Shown here: piece by piece, positions 40,712 through 50,944 of the stretch
Layout of the letters: each line of letters begins with the position of its first letter
How positions within the stretch are numbered: the first letter of the stretch is position 1
NCBI GenBank assembly: GCA_045804965.1
Contig: JBJMMD010000027.1
Coordinates: forward strand, 1 to 64,000
Length of the DNA stretch: 64,000 bases
Direction: 5' to 3'
DNA from: CAVTUU01 sp045804965
Lineage (GTDB): Bacteria; Chloroflexota; Chloroflexia; Thermomicrobiales; UBA6265
Translations under genes and position numbers: made by a program
Notes under the pieces: generated by a model
Told to the model about the DNA's origin: nothing
The model's input: only the letters and a program-made list of their open reading frames with translations
Database searches by the model: none

Positions 40712-43111
40712 GTGGCCGCAAACGACTCGCTCGACATCGTGCGCAAACTCGAACTCGATCAGGTTCTGCAGCGACTTTCCCAGCGCTGCAGATTTAGCGT
40801 TGCCATGGAGCGCGCGCTTGAGCTTGGGCCCAGCGGCGACTCGTCGACCGTCAAGTACCTCCTGAGCGTCACCGCGGAAGCGGTCGATCTCTTGACCAAT
40901 TTTCCGGACATTTCCATCGGCGGCGCTCGCGATATTCGATTGCTCGTGGAACGGGCGGAAAAGGGCGGACGCCTCGCCTCGACCGAGCTCTTGCTCGTGC
41001 ACGATATGGTGCATGCGTCTCGAAATCTCCGGCGCTCGTTCATGCGGTTGCCGGACGTCGACGCGCGTTATCCAGCGCTGCTCGATTTCGCCATCCATTT
41101 GGCTGATTTGCCTGATATCGAGGCCGATATCGCGAGGTCGATCGGTCCGCGCGGCGACGTGCTCGACACTGCCAGTCCGGAGCTGAGCAAAATCCGCCGG
41201 GATGTGCGAGTTGCCCATTCACGCCTGATGGATCGCTTGAATGGGATGCTGACGGGAGGACGGTTCGGCGCGGCAATTCAAGATGCGATCATCACAACCC
41301 GCGATGGGCGCTATGTGATTCCAATCAAGGCCGAAGCCCGAGCGCAGGTACCCGGTGTTGTCCATGACACATCGGCGAGTGGTCAAACACTGTTCATCGA
41401 GCCGATCGACGTGGTCGAGTTGAACAATCGATGGCGGGAACAGATTCTCGCCGAGCAGCACGAGATCGATCGTATCCTCGACATGTTGAGCGCTCAAATC
41501 GGCGACAAGGCGGAGGCGCTCAATCTCACGGTCGACGCAGTCGCGGCGATCGACCTGGCGATGGCGAAAGGGCTGCTTGCCTTTGACATGAAAGCCAGCC
41601 GACCTTCGCTCTGGGAAGGAGGGGGAGATGGGCAACCGGAAGGGCATGGATTGCATCGAATCTCGCTCATTCGGGCCCGGCATCCATTACTCGATCCGGC
41701 GACAGTCGTCCCGATTGACATTCAACTCGGGGAGTCATTTCGCGTCTTGTTGATCACGGGGCCGAATACGGGCGGTAAGACAGTTGCGCTCAAGACAGTT
41801 GGCTTGCTTTCGCTGATGGCCCAAGTTGGACTTTATGTCCCAGCCGAGGATGGGTCGAGTTTGAGCGTCTTTCCCGCCATTTTCGTCGACATCGGTGACG
41901 AGCAGAGCATCGCCCAGAGTCTCTCAACGTTCTCGTCGCACATGCGCACAGTCATCGCCATGTTGCGACAAGTCACACCCGATAGCCTTGTCCTCTTGGA
42001 CGAGCTTGGGGCGGGGACCGATCCGCAAGAGGGCTCGGCACTTGCGCGCGCAATCATCGCGTCGCTCCTCGACGCCGGCCCGTTGGTGATCGCGACAACG
42101 CACTATTCGGAAGTAAAAGCATTCGCGTATGCGACCCCAGGCGTTGAAAACGCCAGTGTCGAATTCGACGTCGCGACGCTCGGGCCTACATACCGGTTGA
42201 CGATCGGCGTGCCGGGGAGATCGAACGCGCTCGCGATCGCGCGCAGGCTTGGCATGCCGCCGAACGTAATCGAGCTGGCGTCGACATATGTGGACCCCGA
42301 AGAGGTTCGAGCAGACGCGTTGCTCGAAGACATCCGCCAGAAACAAGTCGAAGCTGCAGAGGCTCGGCGGCGCGCCGCCGAAACCGAGCAAGAAAGCAAC
42401 CAGCTGCGCAGAGTGATTACGCGCGAGCTGCGTGAAGCTGAAAGCGCTCGGCAAACGGCTCGTGAGGAGGCACTTGCGGAGGCTGAAGCCGAGCTCACTG
42501 AGATTCGGCAATTGCTTAAGCGGTTACAACGTGAGCGAGAGTCGGTCGCAGTGACCCGCGAGCATATTGAACAACGCCGGCAAGAAGTCGAGCACGCGGG
42601 AGAAACGCTCCGCGAGTTCAAGCGACAACGCGCTCCCGCGCGACGAAGTCAAGCTGGCGAACGACCGATCCGTGCCGGCGACCGGGTTGCGGTGAGCGCG
42701 CTCAATCAAGAAGGCGACGTCGTCGAAGTTGATGGCGATTTCGCTGAGGTCCAGCTTGGATCATTGAAACTTCGGCACGCGTTGGAGGGATTGACGCGCG
42801 TCGGCAAGGCCCGAAAAGCAGATCAGGAGCAGCCCGTCCACAAGCCGCAACAGATCGAATATGTTCCCATGGAGCTCGATATTCGTGGCCATCGCGCCGC
42901 CGAAGTCGAAGGTATGCTCGATCGCTATCTCGACGACGCCTACCGCTCAGGACTTCCCCTTGTCCGCATCATCCATGGTAAGGGCACCGGCGCATTACGG
43001 CAGGTCGTCCGCGACTATTTGAACAACAGCCCCATTGTGGCTCGACATGAGCTCGCCGCCGCATTGGAAGGCGGTGAAGGCGCAACCGTCGCTTACATGC
43101 GAGAGCACTAG
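40712..43111 (+). CDS. mutS2: Endonuclease MutS2
   Basis: MutS paralogue with nuclease tail, acting in suppression of recombination and, as known in Bacillus, in rescue of collided ribosomes. 799 residues, GTG 40712. A core/lever region (1-320) is followed by the ABC ATPase: Walker A LLITGPNTGGKTVALKTVGL, signature STFSSHMRTVIAM, Walker B LVLLDELGAGTDPQEGSALA, and IATTHYSEVKAFAYATPGVE. A coiled coil spans about 525-640. The C-terminal Smr domain has MELDIRGHRAAEVEGMLDRY and IIHGKGTGALRQVV. All domains complete. Convergent with mfd, gap 8 nt. Confidence 0.96.
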   Translation: MAANDSLDIVRKLELDQVLQRLSQRCRFSVAMERALELGPSGDSSTVKYLLSVTAEAVDLLTNFPDISIGGARDIRLLVERAEKGGRLASTELLLVHDMVHASRNLRRSFMRLPDVDARYPALLDFAIHLADLPDIEADIARSIGPRGDVLDTASPELSKIRRDVRVAHSRLMDRLNGMLTGGRFGAAIQDAIITTRDGRYVIPIKAEARAQVPGVVHDTSASGQTLFIEPIDVVELNNRWREQILAEQHEIDRILDMLSAQIGDKAEALNLTVDAVAAIDLAMAKGLLAFDMKASRPSLWEGGGDGQPEGHGLHRISLIRARHPLLDPATVVPIDIQLGESFRVLLITGPNTGGKTVALKTVGLLSLMAQVGLYVPAEDGSSLSVFPAIFVDIGDEQSIAQSLSTFSSHMRTVIAMLRQVTPDSLVLLDELGAGTDPQEGSALARAIIASLLDAGPLVIATTHYSEVKAFAYATPGVENASVEFDVATLGPTYRLTIGVPGRSNALAIARRLGMPPNVIELASTYVDPEEVRADALLEDIRQKQVEAAEARRRAAETEQESNQLRRVITRELREAESARQTAREEALAEAEAELTEIRQLLKRLQRERESVAVTREHIEQRRQEVEHAGETLREFKRQRAPARRSQAGERPIRAGDRVAVSALNQEGDVVEVDGDFAEVQLGSLKLRHALEGLTRVGKARKADQEQPVHKPQQIEYVPMELDIRGHRAAEVEGMLDRYLDDAYRSGLPLVRIIHGKGTGALRQVVRDYLNNSPIVARHELAAALEGGEGATVAYMREH

Positions 43112-43119
43112 AAATCGTG

Positions 43120-46100
43120 TCAGCCGGCGGCACGCTCCAGGGCGAGATCTGCCGACTCGACAACGTCGAGCACGGCATCCAGCGCGGCCTGCCAGGGCAC
43201 CGTGAGCTCGGTCAGGCGAATTCGCAATGAATTTGGCGTCACCCGGATCGCCTGGCCAAGCTCTCGCGTCAGTCGCCGAGTATCGAGATTGCGAGTGTCG
43301 ACTGGGCGGATGACGATCTCGCGCTCGCGCTCGACGACCGAGTCAATGCCAAGCTCCGCGCAGCGGAGACGCACGGAAATCAAGGCGAAGAGGTGCTCAA
43401 CCTCATCCGGCATCGGACCAAACCGATCCTCTAACTCCGCACGCAGTTCGAACAGCCGCTGATTGGTTTCGATCGCCGCAATCTGCCGGTACGTAGCCAG
43501 CCGGAGTTCAACATCGGCGATGTAACCCGCGGGAATGAGCGCGGTGATAGGCAGATCGAGTGTGATCGCTCCTGGCTCGGCCATTGGCCGTCCCTGCCGA
43601 ATTTCCTCGACCGCTTGACTCAAGAGGCGGATATACAGGTCATACCCGATTGCCGCAATGTGCCCGCTTTGCTCGGCGCCGAGAATGTTGCCGGCACCGC
43701 GAATTTCCATATCACGCATTGCGACACGAAGACCTGCACCGAGTTCAGTTGCTTCCTGAATTGCTTCCAGCCGTTCCTGCGCCTCGGCGCTGAGCACTTT
43801 ACCCGGTCGGTAGAGCAAGTAGGCATAGGCCCGATTTGTGCTTCGCCCGACCCGGCCTCTGAGCTGGTAAAGCTGCGTGAGACCGAACGTGTCGGCGTTA
43901 TCGATAATGATGGAATTCACATTTGGAATGTCGACACCTGACTCGATGATAGTTGTTGAGACGAGCACGTCGTACTCATGGCGCATGAAGGCGAGCACGA
44001 CTTCCTCCATCACATCCTCGGCCATCTGACCGTGGCCAACGCCGAATCGAGCCTCCGGCACTAGCTCGCGCAGCTTGTGCGCGATCCGGTCGATGCTATG
44101 CACGCGGTTATGCACAAAGTAGATCTGCCCGCCGCGATCAATCTCGCGCAGGATCACCTCGCGCACGAGGTGGTCGCTGAACTCTGTAACAAAGGTGCGG
44201 ATCGGCAGCCTTGCTTGTGGCGCAGTGTTGATGATGCTGATGTCGCGGACGCCGGCAAGCGACATATGTAGCGTGCGCGGAATCGGAGTCGCGCTCATGG
44301 TTAGGACATCAACCTCAGTCCTGAGTTGCTTCAAGAACTCCTTATGGCGAACGCCGAAGCGTTGCTCCTCGTCGATGATCACAAGGCCGAGTTCCTTGAA
44401 GCGGATGTCATTTTGGAGGAGGCGATGGGTGCCGATGACAATGTCGACCGAGCCGTCCCGCAATCCTGCGACCACCTTGCGCTGATCCTGCTTGTTGCGC
44501 AACCTTGAAAGCATTTCGATCCTGATCGGAAACGGCGCGAGCCGCTGAGAAAATGTGGCGAAGTGCTGCAGCGCGAGCACTGTGGTGGGCACAAGCACTA
44601 CCACTTGCCGGCCGTCGTTGACCGCTTTGAACGCGGCGCGGAGCGCGACTTCGGTCTTGCCAAATCCGACGTCGCCACAGACGAGCCGGTCCATTGGTCT
44701 CGGCGTCTGCATGTCGCTCTTGACATCGACGATCGCAAGATGCTGGTCGGGCGTCTCAGTGTAGGGGAATGATTCCGCGAGCTCCGAGTCCCATGTTGAA
44801 TCCTCGGGAAATGCGTGGCCCTGGCCCGCTTCACGGATCGCATACAGCTGGACGAGCTCAAATGCCATTTCGCGCACCGCCCGCCGCACCCGTTGCTTTA
44901 CCCGGACCCACTCGCCCGATCCGAGGCGTGTAACCTCAGGATCGACGCCGCCAGAGCCGTAGCGCGAAACCCGGTCGCTTTGATCGACCGGTACGTAGAG
45001 CTTGTCACCTTTCGCATATTCGAGCAGCAAATATTCGCGCTCAACGCCGCTAGTGTCGACGCGGACCAGACCCGTGAAGCGAGCAATGCCATGGTCGACG
45101 TGAACGACGTATTCGTCGGGAGTGAGGCTGCCCGCAAACGCAAGATTCTCGGCAACTGAACGCCGGCCGCCCCGCCGAATTTGCTTGCGGAAGCCGAAGA
45201 TCTCGAGATCAGAGAGCACGAGCGACTTCGATCTTGGGATCATCCAGCCGCCATTGAGGTCGGACGCCCGAACTTCGAGCGTGCCTTCCGGCAACGGCGT
45301 TGGCGGCTCATTGCCGCGTCGTTTTTCCTTGCGCGGAAAAATGTCCTTCTCTTCGAAGAGCTCAGTCAAACGCTGAACCTGGTCGGTGGCGACGACGACG
45401 CGCCAACCGGTCGTCAGTCGCTCGTGGACGTCGTCAACTAGTGCGCTCATCCGCCCAGCGTATAGCGGAGCATCGGCAATTTCGGCGAGGCTGATCGCAT
45501 TGCCGTTCAGTTGCTCCTCGGCCAGGCCGATCTCGATCTGCTGTCGATGAGCGATCCGCGCCTCGATCTGGTCCCAGCTGGCGAAGGGCTGCATCAGTCC
45601 CGCGGGCAGTTCTCCGTTCGTGACGAAGCCTTCGAGGAGCTCTCGCGCTTGCTCATTGAGTTGGATTCCCGCACGGCGAATGGCACTGGGCTCGTCGAGA
45701 ATGAGCAAAGCATTTTCTGCCACGTAATCGAGCAGACTTGGCGAACCGCGAACGAGATACGGAGCGAATAGATCGACGGATACAGGGGTCTGGCCACGCG
45801 CCATTTGGCTGGTAATCCTGTCCCACTCGGTGGCGACTTCTTCGCGCAGACTGCTTGCATCGATCGCGGCGATCGCGTCCGCGACCTGCGACAGACGCCA
45901 GAGCGGCAATTCCGATGGCGGCAAGAGGGTGACGGTTTCCATCTTGCGTTCGGTGCGCTGCGATGAAGGGCTGAAGCTGCGGATGCTCTCGATTTCATCG
46001 CCAAACAGGTCGATACGAATTGGATGCTCCGCAGTCGGAGGAAAGAGATCAATGATGCCGCCGCGGCGGGCAACCGTACCTGGCTCCTGAACCAGTGGCG

Positions 46101-46611
46101 CCGGTTGATAACCTTGCAATACGGCCCAGTTGATCAACGCATCAACATTCAATCGGTCCCCGGTGCGCAGCACTTTTGTGTGCTCGCGTAGGTCGCTCTG
46201 GTCCATCACGAGATGCGCGAGTCCATGGGCCGAAGCGACGACTACGGGTGGCGCTCCAGGAGATTCACCGAGCAAGCTCGCGAGAATTCCCACGCGCCTA
46301 GTTGAAACTTCCAGGTCGAACGGGAGTTGTTCGTAGGGCAGGGCTTCCGGCCCTGGCCACCGGTCTACGCGGATCGGCTCGAACAAGAACTCGGCGACGG
46401 CGTCGGCAACTTGCTCGGCGCGATCTTCGCGGGACGTGATGATCACAACCGGTCTCTTCGCCTGAGCCACGAGCGCAGCGATCACGGCGGGTCGCGACGA
46501 CAGCGGGAGGTCAACCAATCGAACTCTTCGCTCCCGCTTCGTGAGCAGCTCGGCGGTCTTGTTGAGCCCGCGTGTGGCATGAAGTTGAGCGAGGAGATGA
46601 CTCAGCGTCAT
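43120..46611 (-). CDS. mfd: Transcription-repair coupling factor Mfd
   Basis: DNA translocase that removes RNA polymerase stalled at lesions and recruits UvrA. 1163 residues, typical. Domains: UvrB-like N-terminus (RRGGIIDLFPPTAEHPIRID, about 160-180), RNA polymerase-interacting CarD-like domain (EYVVHVDHGIARFTGLVRVD), and SF2 helicase with Walker A VCGDVGFGKTEVALRAAFKA, DEEQRFGVRHKE (DEEQ), TMSATPIPRTLHMSL and QLYQLRGRVGRSTNRAYAYL. The C-terminal TRCF domain is present to the end (EVELRLATYR). Start ATG 46611. All helicase motifs are intact. Confidence 0.97.
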   Translation of the reverse strand: MTLSHLLAQLHATRGLNKTAELLTKRERRVRLVDLPLSSRPAVIAALVAQAKRPVVIITSREDRAEQVADAVAEFLFEPIRVDRWPGPEALPYEQLPFDLEVSTRRVGILASLLGESPGAPPVVVASAHGLAHLVMDQSDLREHTKVLRTGDRLNVDALINWAVLQGYQPAPLVQEPGTVARRGGIIDLFPPTAEHPIRIDLFGDEIESIRSFSPSSQRTERKMETVTLLPPSELPLWRLSQVADAIAAIDASSLREEVATEWDRITSQMARGQTPVSVDLFAPYLVRGSPSLLDYVAENALLILDEPSAIRRAGIQLNEQARELLEGFVTNGELPAGLMQPFASWDQIEARIAHRQQIEIGLAEEQLNGNAISLAEIADAPLYAGRMSALVDDVHERLTTGWRVVVATDQVQRLTELFEEKDIFPRKEKRRGNEPPTPLPEGTLEVRASDLNGGWMIPRSKSLVLSDLEIFGFRKQIRRGGRRSVAENLAFAGSLTPDEYVVHVDHGIARFTGLVRVDTSGVEREYLLLEYAKGDKLYVPVDQSDRVSRYGSGGVDPEVTRLGSGEWVRVKQRVRRAVREMAFELVQLYAIREAGQGHAFPEDSTWDSELAESFPYTETPDQHLAIVDVKSDMQTPRPMDRLVCGDVGFGKTEVALRAAFKAVNDGRQVVVLVPTTVLALQHFATFSQRLAPFPIRIEMLSRLRNKQDQRKVVAGLRDGSVDIVIGTHRLLQNDIRFKELGLVIIDEEQRFGVRHKEFLKQLRTEVDVLTMSATPIPRTLHMSLAGVRDISIINTAPQARLPIRTFVTEFSDHLVREVILREIDRGGQIYFVHNRVHSIDRIAHKLRELVPEARFGVGHGQMAEDVMEEVVLAFMRHEYDVLVSTTIIESGVDIPNVNSIIIDNADTFGLTQLYQLRGRVGRSTNRAYAYLLYRPGKVLSAEAQERLEAIQEATELGAGLRVAMRDMEIRGAGNILGAEQSGHIAAIGYDLYIRLLSQAVEEIRQGRPMAEPGAITLDLPITALIPAGYIADVELRLATYRQIAAIETNQRLFELRAELEDRFGPMPDEVEHLFALISVRLRCAELGIDSVVEREREIVIRPVDTRNLDTRRLTRELGQAIRVTPNSLRIRLTELTVPWQAALDAVLDVVESADLALERAAG

Positions 46612-46821
46612 AGATCATTATCCGTGCGATGGAATGAGGCTCGGCCAAAACGGGCAAGCCAAAAGCGGGACAAACCCACTCGAGGTCCGTTCCGTTCAGC
46701 CTGTCAATTCTATCATTTCAATGAGCCTGCCGCGCTTCCTTGGCGAATCACCTAGTTCGTAGCGATCGAAGTCGCGGGCCGCTCGGTCGGTAGCCGGGCG
46801 GTTCAAACCACGGCGAATTCG

Positions 46822-46851
46822 TTGACAACTCGCGGTCGTGCACAGTACTGT
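46822..46851 (+). promoter_or_regulatory. tRNA-Glu promoter
   Basis: TTGACA (46822-46827), 18-nt spacer, TACTGT (46846-46851). Start near 46858, five bases before the mature tRNA. Confidence 0.7.
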
Positions 46852-46862
46852 TTTATTGGCCT

Positions 46863-46936
46863 GCGCCCATAGTCTAGCGGCCTAGGACGTCACCCTTTCA
46901 AGGTGAAGATCGCGGGTTCGAATCCCGCTGGGCGTA
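46863..46936 (+). tRNA. tRNA-Glu (anticodon TTC)
   Basis: 74-nt cloverleaf. Acceptor GCGCCCA / TGGGCGT with a G-U first pair; D arm GTCTAGCGGCCTAGGAC; anticodon arm TCACC-CTTTCAA-GGTGA with anticodon TTC; T arm GCGGG-TTCGAAT-CCCGC; discriminator A. CCA is not encoded (CTG follows). Flanks (46612-46862 and 46937-47095) hold no gene. Confidence 0.95.
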
Positions 46937-47095
46937 CTGCTCAACACTGCGTCTCATGTCTTCCTTTATCATCCATATCCTGAGAATTGAGTCGCCCCTC
47001 GCGCTCGCGGCCGTAGCGCGCTTCGGTGGTAGATTTAGCGGGAAGCATCGAACGCGGTTCTCGGCAATGCCGCGAGTCCAGACACGGAGGAATCG

Positions 47096-48070
47096 GTGGA
47101 CATTATCCTGCCCGTCGCTGGTTTAGGCACGAGGTTGCGCCCGCAGACATGGAGCAAGCCGAAGCCGCTCGTCAGCATCGCGGGCAAGCCGATTCTTGCT
47201 CATGTGATCGACCGCGTTCTCCCCGTGCAACCGGAAAAACTCGTCTTCATCACAGGTTTCCTCGGCGACCAGATCGAAGCTTGGGCGCGCGCAACGTACA
47301 CCTTGCCGATGGAATTCGTTGAGCAGCCGGAAATGCTCGGTCAAACCGACGCTATCATCCGAACCCGAGAGATCGTCCATGAGGACGCCTTGGTCCTTTT
47401 CCCCGACATGATCTTCGAAGCCGACTTCTCGAACCTTGCCGCGGTCGACGGGGATGGGGTGATGTTCACCAAGGAGGTCGAAGATCCCTCGTCGTTGGGG
47501 ATTGCGGTGGTGGAAAACGATCGCATCGTAAAGCTAATAGAGAAGCCGAAAGAGCCGATTTCAAATCTGGCGGTCATCGGCATCTATTACTTCAAGTGTA
47601 TGAGCCAACTCTTCGCGGCAATCGATGAACAGATGGCGCAAAAGATCAAGCTGAAAAACGAATACTTCATCGCCGATGCCGTTCAGCTCATGATTGATGG
47701 TGGGGCAAAGGTCGTAACAGCCCCAGTCACGGTCTGGGAAGACTGCGGCAACGTCGAGGCGCTTCTCGCCACGAACAAGTTTCTCCTCGATCTCCAGGGT
47801 TCCATCACCGAGCTGCGCGGAAATTCGGTCATTGTCGGACCGTCTGCAATTGCGTCGGATGCGGTGCTCGAACGGTCAATTGTCGGGCCTTACGCCAGCA
47901 TCGGCGCGGGGGTCGAGATCCGCGACTCATTGTTGCGCAACGCCATCGTCGAAGAAGGCGCCTCTATCGAGCAAGCGATCCTTGAGCAAACGCTCATCGG
48001 ACGCGGCACCAGAGTTCGAGGACGAGCGTCGAATCTTAATGTTGGTGACAACAGTGCGGTCGATCTATGA
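47096..48070 (+). CDS. Sugar-phosphate nucleotidyltransferase with left-handed helix tail
   Basis: Makes a nucleotide sugar from NTP and sugar 1-phosphate. 324 residues. GTG start 47096 with GGAGG upstream. N-terminal nucleotide loop ILPVAGLGTRLRPQTWSKPK (with GxGTRLxPxTxxKPKP), then PILAHVIDRV, the metal Asp in ALVLFPDMIFEAD, and KLIEKPKEP. The C-terminal part has hexapeptide-like repeats (NSVIVGPSAIASDAVLERSI, then GPYASIGAGVEIRDS). Probably glucose-1-phosphate thymidylyl- or uridylyl-type; the exact sugar is not decidable. Its stop overlaps the prmA start (ATGA), so the two are coupled. Confidence 0.88.
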   Translation: MDIILPVAGLGTRLRPQTWSKPKPLVSIAGKPILAHVIDRVLPVQPEKLVFITGFLGDQIEAWARATYTLPMEFVEQPEMLGQTDAIIRTREIVHEDALVLFPDMIFEADFSNLAAVDGDGVMFTKEVEDPSSLGIAVVENDRIVKLIEKPKEPISNLAVIGIYYFKCMSQLFAAIDEQMAQKIKLKNEYFIADAVQLMIDGGAKVVTAPVTVWEDCGNVEALLATNKFLLDLQGSITELRGNSVIVGPSAIASDAVLERSIVGPYASIGAGVEIRDSLLRNAIVEEGASIEQAILEQTLIGRGTRVRGRASNLNVGDNSAVDL

Positions 48071-48999
48071 GCGACCAAACTGAGAGCGCGGAGTGGCTAG
48101 AACTGAGTGTTCAGGTCGATCATGAAGCGGTCGAACCAGTCACCGAGCTCTTTGCAAAGTACGGGTACAACGAAGGAGTTGTAATAGAAGAACCGTTCAC
48201 CCAGGAACCGGATGGTGACAATCTGGCGGTAGATCTGACGCGGCCAATAACCGTGCGGACGTTCGTTTCTGCTGTTGATGTACCCAACTCGACAGTCGAT
48301 GAAATTCGGCGCGCGCTGTGGCACCTCGGGCAGATGCGCTCCGTAAGCGATTTAGTCCTCACACCTAGGCGCGAAGAGGATTGGGCCAACTCCTGGAAAG
48401 CGCATTACCGGCCGCTGCGGGTGGGTCGGAGGATTGTTGTCCGGCCACCGTGGCAGGACTACCAACCCAAAGGCGACGAGATCGTCGTCGAGCTTGATCC
48501 CGGCATGGCCTTTGGTACGGGCACGCATCCGTCGACGCGACTCTGCCTGCTCGGTCTCGAGGATGAGATCAAGCCGGGCGACCGCGTCTTCGACATTGGC
48601 ACGGGCTCGGGCATTCTTGCGATATCCGCCGCGAAGCTTGGAGCTGGCCAAGTGGATGCCGTCGACACCGAGCCGATTGCCGTGCGCTCGACCCGAGAAA
48701 ATGCCAACAGAAACTGTGTCGCAATCCGCGTTGCCGAGGGAAGTGCCGGGCCAAACCAGCCGTTTCCGGGCCAGTATGACCTCGTGCTCGCGAACATCAT
48801 TGCCCGCGTGCTCACCGATATTGCCGCCGGAGTCGTCGCCGCGGTCAAACCGGGCGGCACGGCCATACTTGCCGGCATCATTGAAAGTAAGGAGCGCACT
48901 GTCCGAGAGGCCTACGAACAGCGCGGGCTGGCATTCTTCAGGCGCGAGCAGATCGAAGATTGGGTGTCGTTGGTTTACCGAAGGCCGTTCGACACGTAA
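48067..48999 (+). CDS. prmA: Ribosomal protein L11 methyltransferase
   Basis: SAM-dependent trimethylation of ribosomal protein L11. 310 residues. The N-terminal domain recognises the substrate (WLELSVQVDHEAVEPVTELF). The catalytic domain has ELDPGMAFGTGTHPSTRLCL, SAM motif I VFDIGTGSGILAISAAKLGA, VDAVDTEPIAVRSTRENA, and the NIIARVL (NxxA-type) motif in LVLANIIARVLTDIA. ATG 48067 overlaps the preceding stop by 4 nt. In many Gram-positives prmA follows dnaJ; here it is linked to a sugar nucleotidyltransferase instead. Confidence 0.93.
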   Translation: MSDQTESAEWLELSVQVDHEAVEPVTELFAKYGYNEGVVIEEPFTQEPDGDNLAVDLTRPITVRTFVSAVDVPNSTVDEIRRALWHLGQMRSVSDLVLTPRREEDWANSWKAHYRPLRVGRRIVVRPPWQDYQPKGDEIVVELDPGMAFGTGTHPSTRLCLLGLEDEIKPGDRVFDIGTGSGILAISAAKLGAGQVDAVDTEPIAVRSTRENANRNCVAIRVAEGSAGPNQPFPGQYDLVLANIIARVLTDIAAGVVAAVKPGGTAILAGIIESKERTVREAYEQRGLAFFRREQIEDWVSLVYRRPFDT

Positions 49000-49178
49000 G
49001 CCTCGGAAATGCCTCTTACGTGCTAAACTTTCGCCGCTAGAGCCGCTGGAGGTCGTTTGCCCCGGCGGTTACGTTTGATTACACGATACATCGTCGACGC
49101 GACTTCGTTGTTGCTTCTACTTGTCCGTGCGAGCAGCGTGTCGCGCGAACGCCGTATTACCCTGATACCGAGATTGAG

Positions 49179-50609
49179 ATGAGCCCAATCCGCAGTCCCC
49201 TTTCCGATCGCAGAGTCGACCTTGCGCCCGAGTTGCCAGGTCTGATCTCCGCTATCGCGTCCGGTTCGCTAGCAGAAGAGCTTGATCTCCGCCCCGGCGA
49301 TCGCATCGTGTCGGTCAATGACCGGCCGGTGATGGATGCACTCGATTTCCAATTCAACGTTCAGGCCGAGCAGGCGGTGTTCGAGGTTGAGCGCAATGGC
49401 GGCGTTGCCCGTCACGAGCTCGAACTCGAAGGCGACGAGTTCTGGGGTATCACGTTTGGCGATCCCACGTTCGACGGCGTTCGCATCTGCGAAAACGCGT
49501 GTCCATTCTGCTTCATCAAGCAGATCCCGAAAGGGATGCGCAAGTCGTTGTACGTGATGGACGACGACTATCGCTATTCGATGCTCTATGGCAGCTTTGT
49601 GACGCTCACCAACCTCACGGAAGACGACTGGCAGCGCATTGCAGAACAGCACCTCAGCCCAATGCATGTCTCGGTACATAGCACCAATCCGGACCTCCGG
49701 GTGGCGCTCGTCGGCAATCCTACAGGCGCGCGCATCATGCAAGACCTCGAGCGACTTGAGCGCGCCGGCATCGATTTTCACGCTCAGCTGGTGCTTTGTC
49801 CCGGCGTGAACGACGGCGAAGAGCTGGACCGAAGTCTGCGCGATCTGGCGAGCTTTGGGCCGCGGTTGCTCTCGATCGCGGGCGTGCCGGTTGGCTTGAC
49901 CAAATACGGTTTGGAACGGCAAAGCAAGCAACTCCGCCTCTCACGGACATGCATGCGGCTTCTGCCCGGCAAACAAATCCAAGTACGGCGGCACGAGGCT
50001 GAGGAAGCCCTGGCCGTTATCGACCAGGCCGAAGAATGGCAAGCGCGGTTCCGAAAGGAACGAGGAACAACCTTCTTTTACCTCGGGGACGAGTTCTATC
50101 TCATGACCGGTAAACCAGTCCCGCCGCCCGATCTCTATGACGGCTACCCCCAGATCGAAGACGGAATCGGCATTACTCGCCACTTCCTAGAGAACATGAG
50201 CAACTACCTTCGACGTACACCGCGCGGGTCTCTGGAGGGAGGCCAAGGCAAAGTGGCGTGTGGAACCCTGATCGCACCGACTATGCGTGAAGCGGTCGAC
50301 AGGTTCAACGCGCACACAGGAGCCACGCTCACGGTTATGGAAGTTGAAAATACCTTCTTTGGATCGGAGATCAACGTCTCAGGGCTGCTCACAGGCGGCG
50401 ACATCGCCCGTGTTTTCAAAGCAAGAAACGATAGTGCACCGATCTACATTTCGAATCGCATGATCTCCCACCGTACCAATACGATGCTGGACGATCTCCG
50501 CGTGTCTGACTTGAGTGCAACACTAGGTCAACCGGTTGTCGCATGCGGGTCGATGAGCGACGTCGCCCGGGACATGCGGCGGCGGATGCGCGTAAAAAAA
50601 GCGGCCTGA
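49179..50609 (+). CDS. DUF512 family protein (PDZ plus radical-SAM-like)
   Basis: 476 residues. An N-terminal PDZ-like segment (PGLISAIASGSLAEELDLRP then GDRIVSVNDRPVMDALDFQF) is followed by a cysteine motif C-x3-C-x2-C in RICENACPFCFIKQIPKGMR, as in radical SAM iron-sulfur proteins, and the DUF512 C-terminal domain (VACGTLIAPTMREAVDRFNA, then VENTFFGSEINVSGLLTGGD). The family is often encoded beside the GTPase gene der; it is not here. Function unproven. The stop overlaps the next ATG (TGATG). 179 nt separate it from prmA. Confidence 0.88.
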   Translation: MSPIRSPLSDRRVDLAPELPGLISAIASGSLAEELDLRPGDRIVSVNDRPVMDALDFQFNVQAEQAVFEVERNGGVARHELELEGDEFWGITFGDPTFDGVRICENACPFCFIKQIPKGMRKSLYVMDDDYRYSMLYGSFVTLTNLTEDDWQRIAEQHLSPMHVSVHSTNPDLRVALVGNPTGARIMQDLERLERAGIDFHAQLVLCPGVNDGEELDRSLRDLASFGPRLLSIAGVPVGLTKYGLERQSKQLRLSRTCMRLLPGKQIQVRRHEAEEALAVIDQAEEWQARFRKERGTTFFYLGDEFYLMTGKPVPPPDLYDGYPQIEDGIGITRHFLENMSNYLRRTPRGSLEGGQGKVACGTLIAPTMREAVDRFNAHTGATLTVMEVENTFFGSEINVSGLLTGGDIARVFKARNDSAPIYISNRMISHRTNTMLDDLRVSDLSATLGQPVVACGSMSDVARDMRRRMRVKKAA

Positions 50610-50944
50610 TGGCCGCGTCGCACGACCACGACGGGCAAGTCATTACCGACGGCGCTGAAGGCGCGGTCGTTTCGATTCACGCATCGCCCCGAGCAAGCGC
50701 GAGCAGTGTCGGACCTTTGGCAGGTTGTTCGCTTCGCGTTCGCGTTACCGCGTCCGCTGTCGAAGGCGCGGCAAATCTCGCACTGATCAAACTTTTGTCG
50801 GAGGTTACGAAAATCCCGCGAAGCCACATCGAAATCGTCGCTGGTCAATCATCCCGGCGCAAGCGTGTTCTGTTTCGTGGGGTTTCGGCCGAGGAACTCG
50901 CCGGCCGTCTTGGCTTGGACCGAAGCCTAATTGCGCCGGAATAG
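50609..50944 (+). CDS. DUF167 (YggU) family protein
   Basis: 111 residues from ATG 50609, which overlaps the DUF512 stop (TGATG); the frame is open upstream only inside the DUF512 gene. DUF167 core: SLRVRVTASAVEGAANLALI, then KLLSEVTKIPRSHIEIVAGQ and SSRRKRVLFRG. The family has a small alpha/beta fold; function unknown. The C-terminal 18 nt overlap the end of the convergent glycosyltransferase gene. Confidence 0.88.
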   Translation: MAASHDHDGQVITDGAEGAVVSIHASPRASASSVGPLAGCSLRVRVTASAVEGAANLALIKLLSEVTKIPRSHIEIVAGQSSRRKRVLFRGVSAEELAGRLGLDRSLIAPE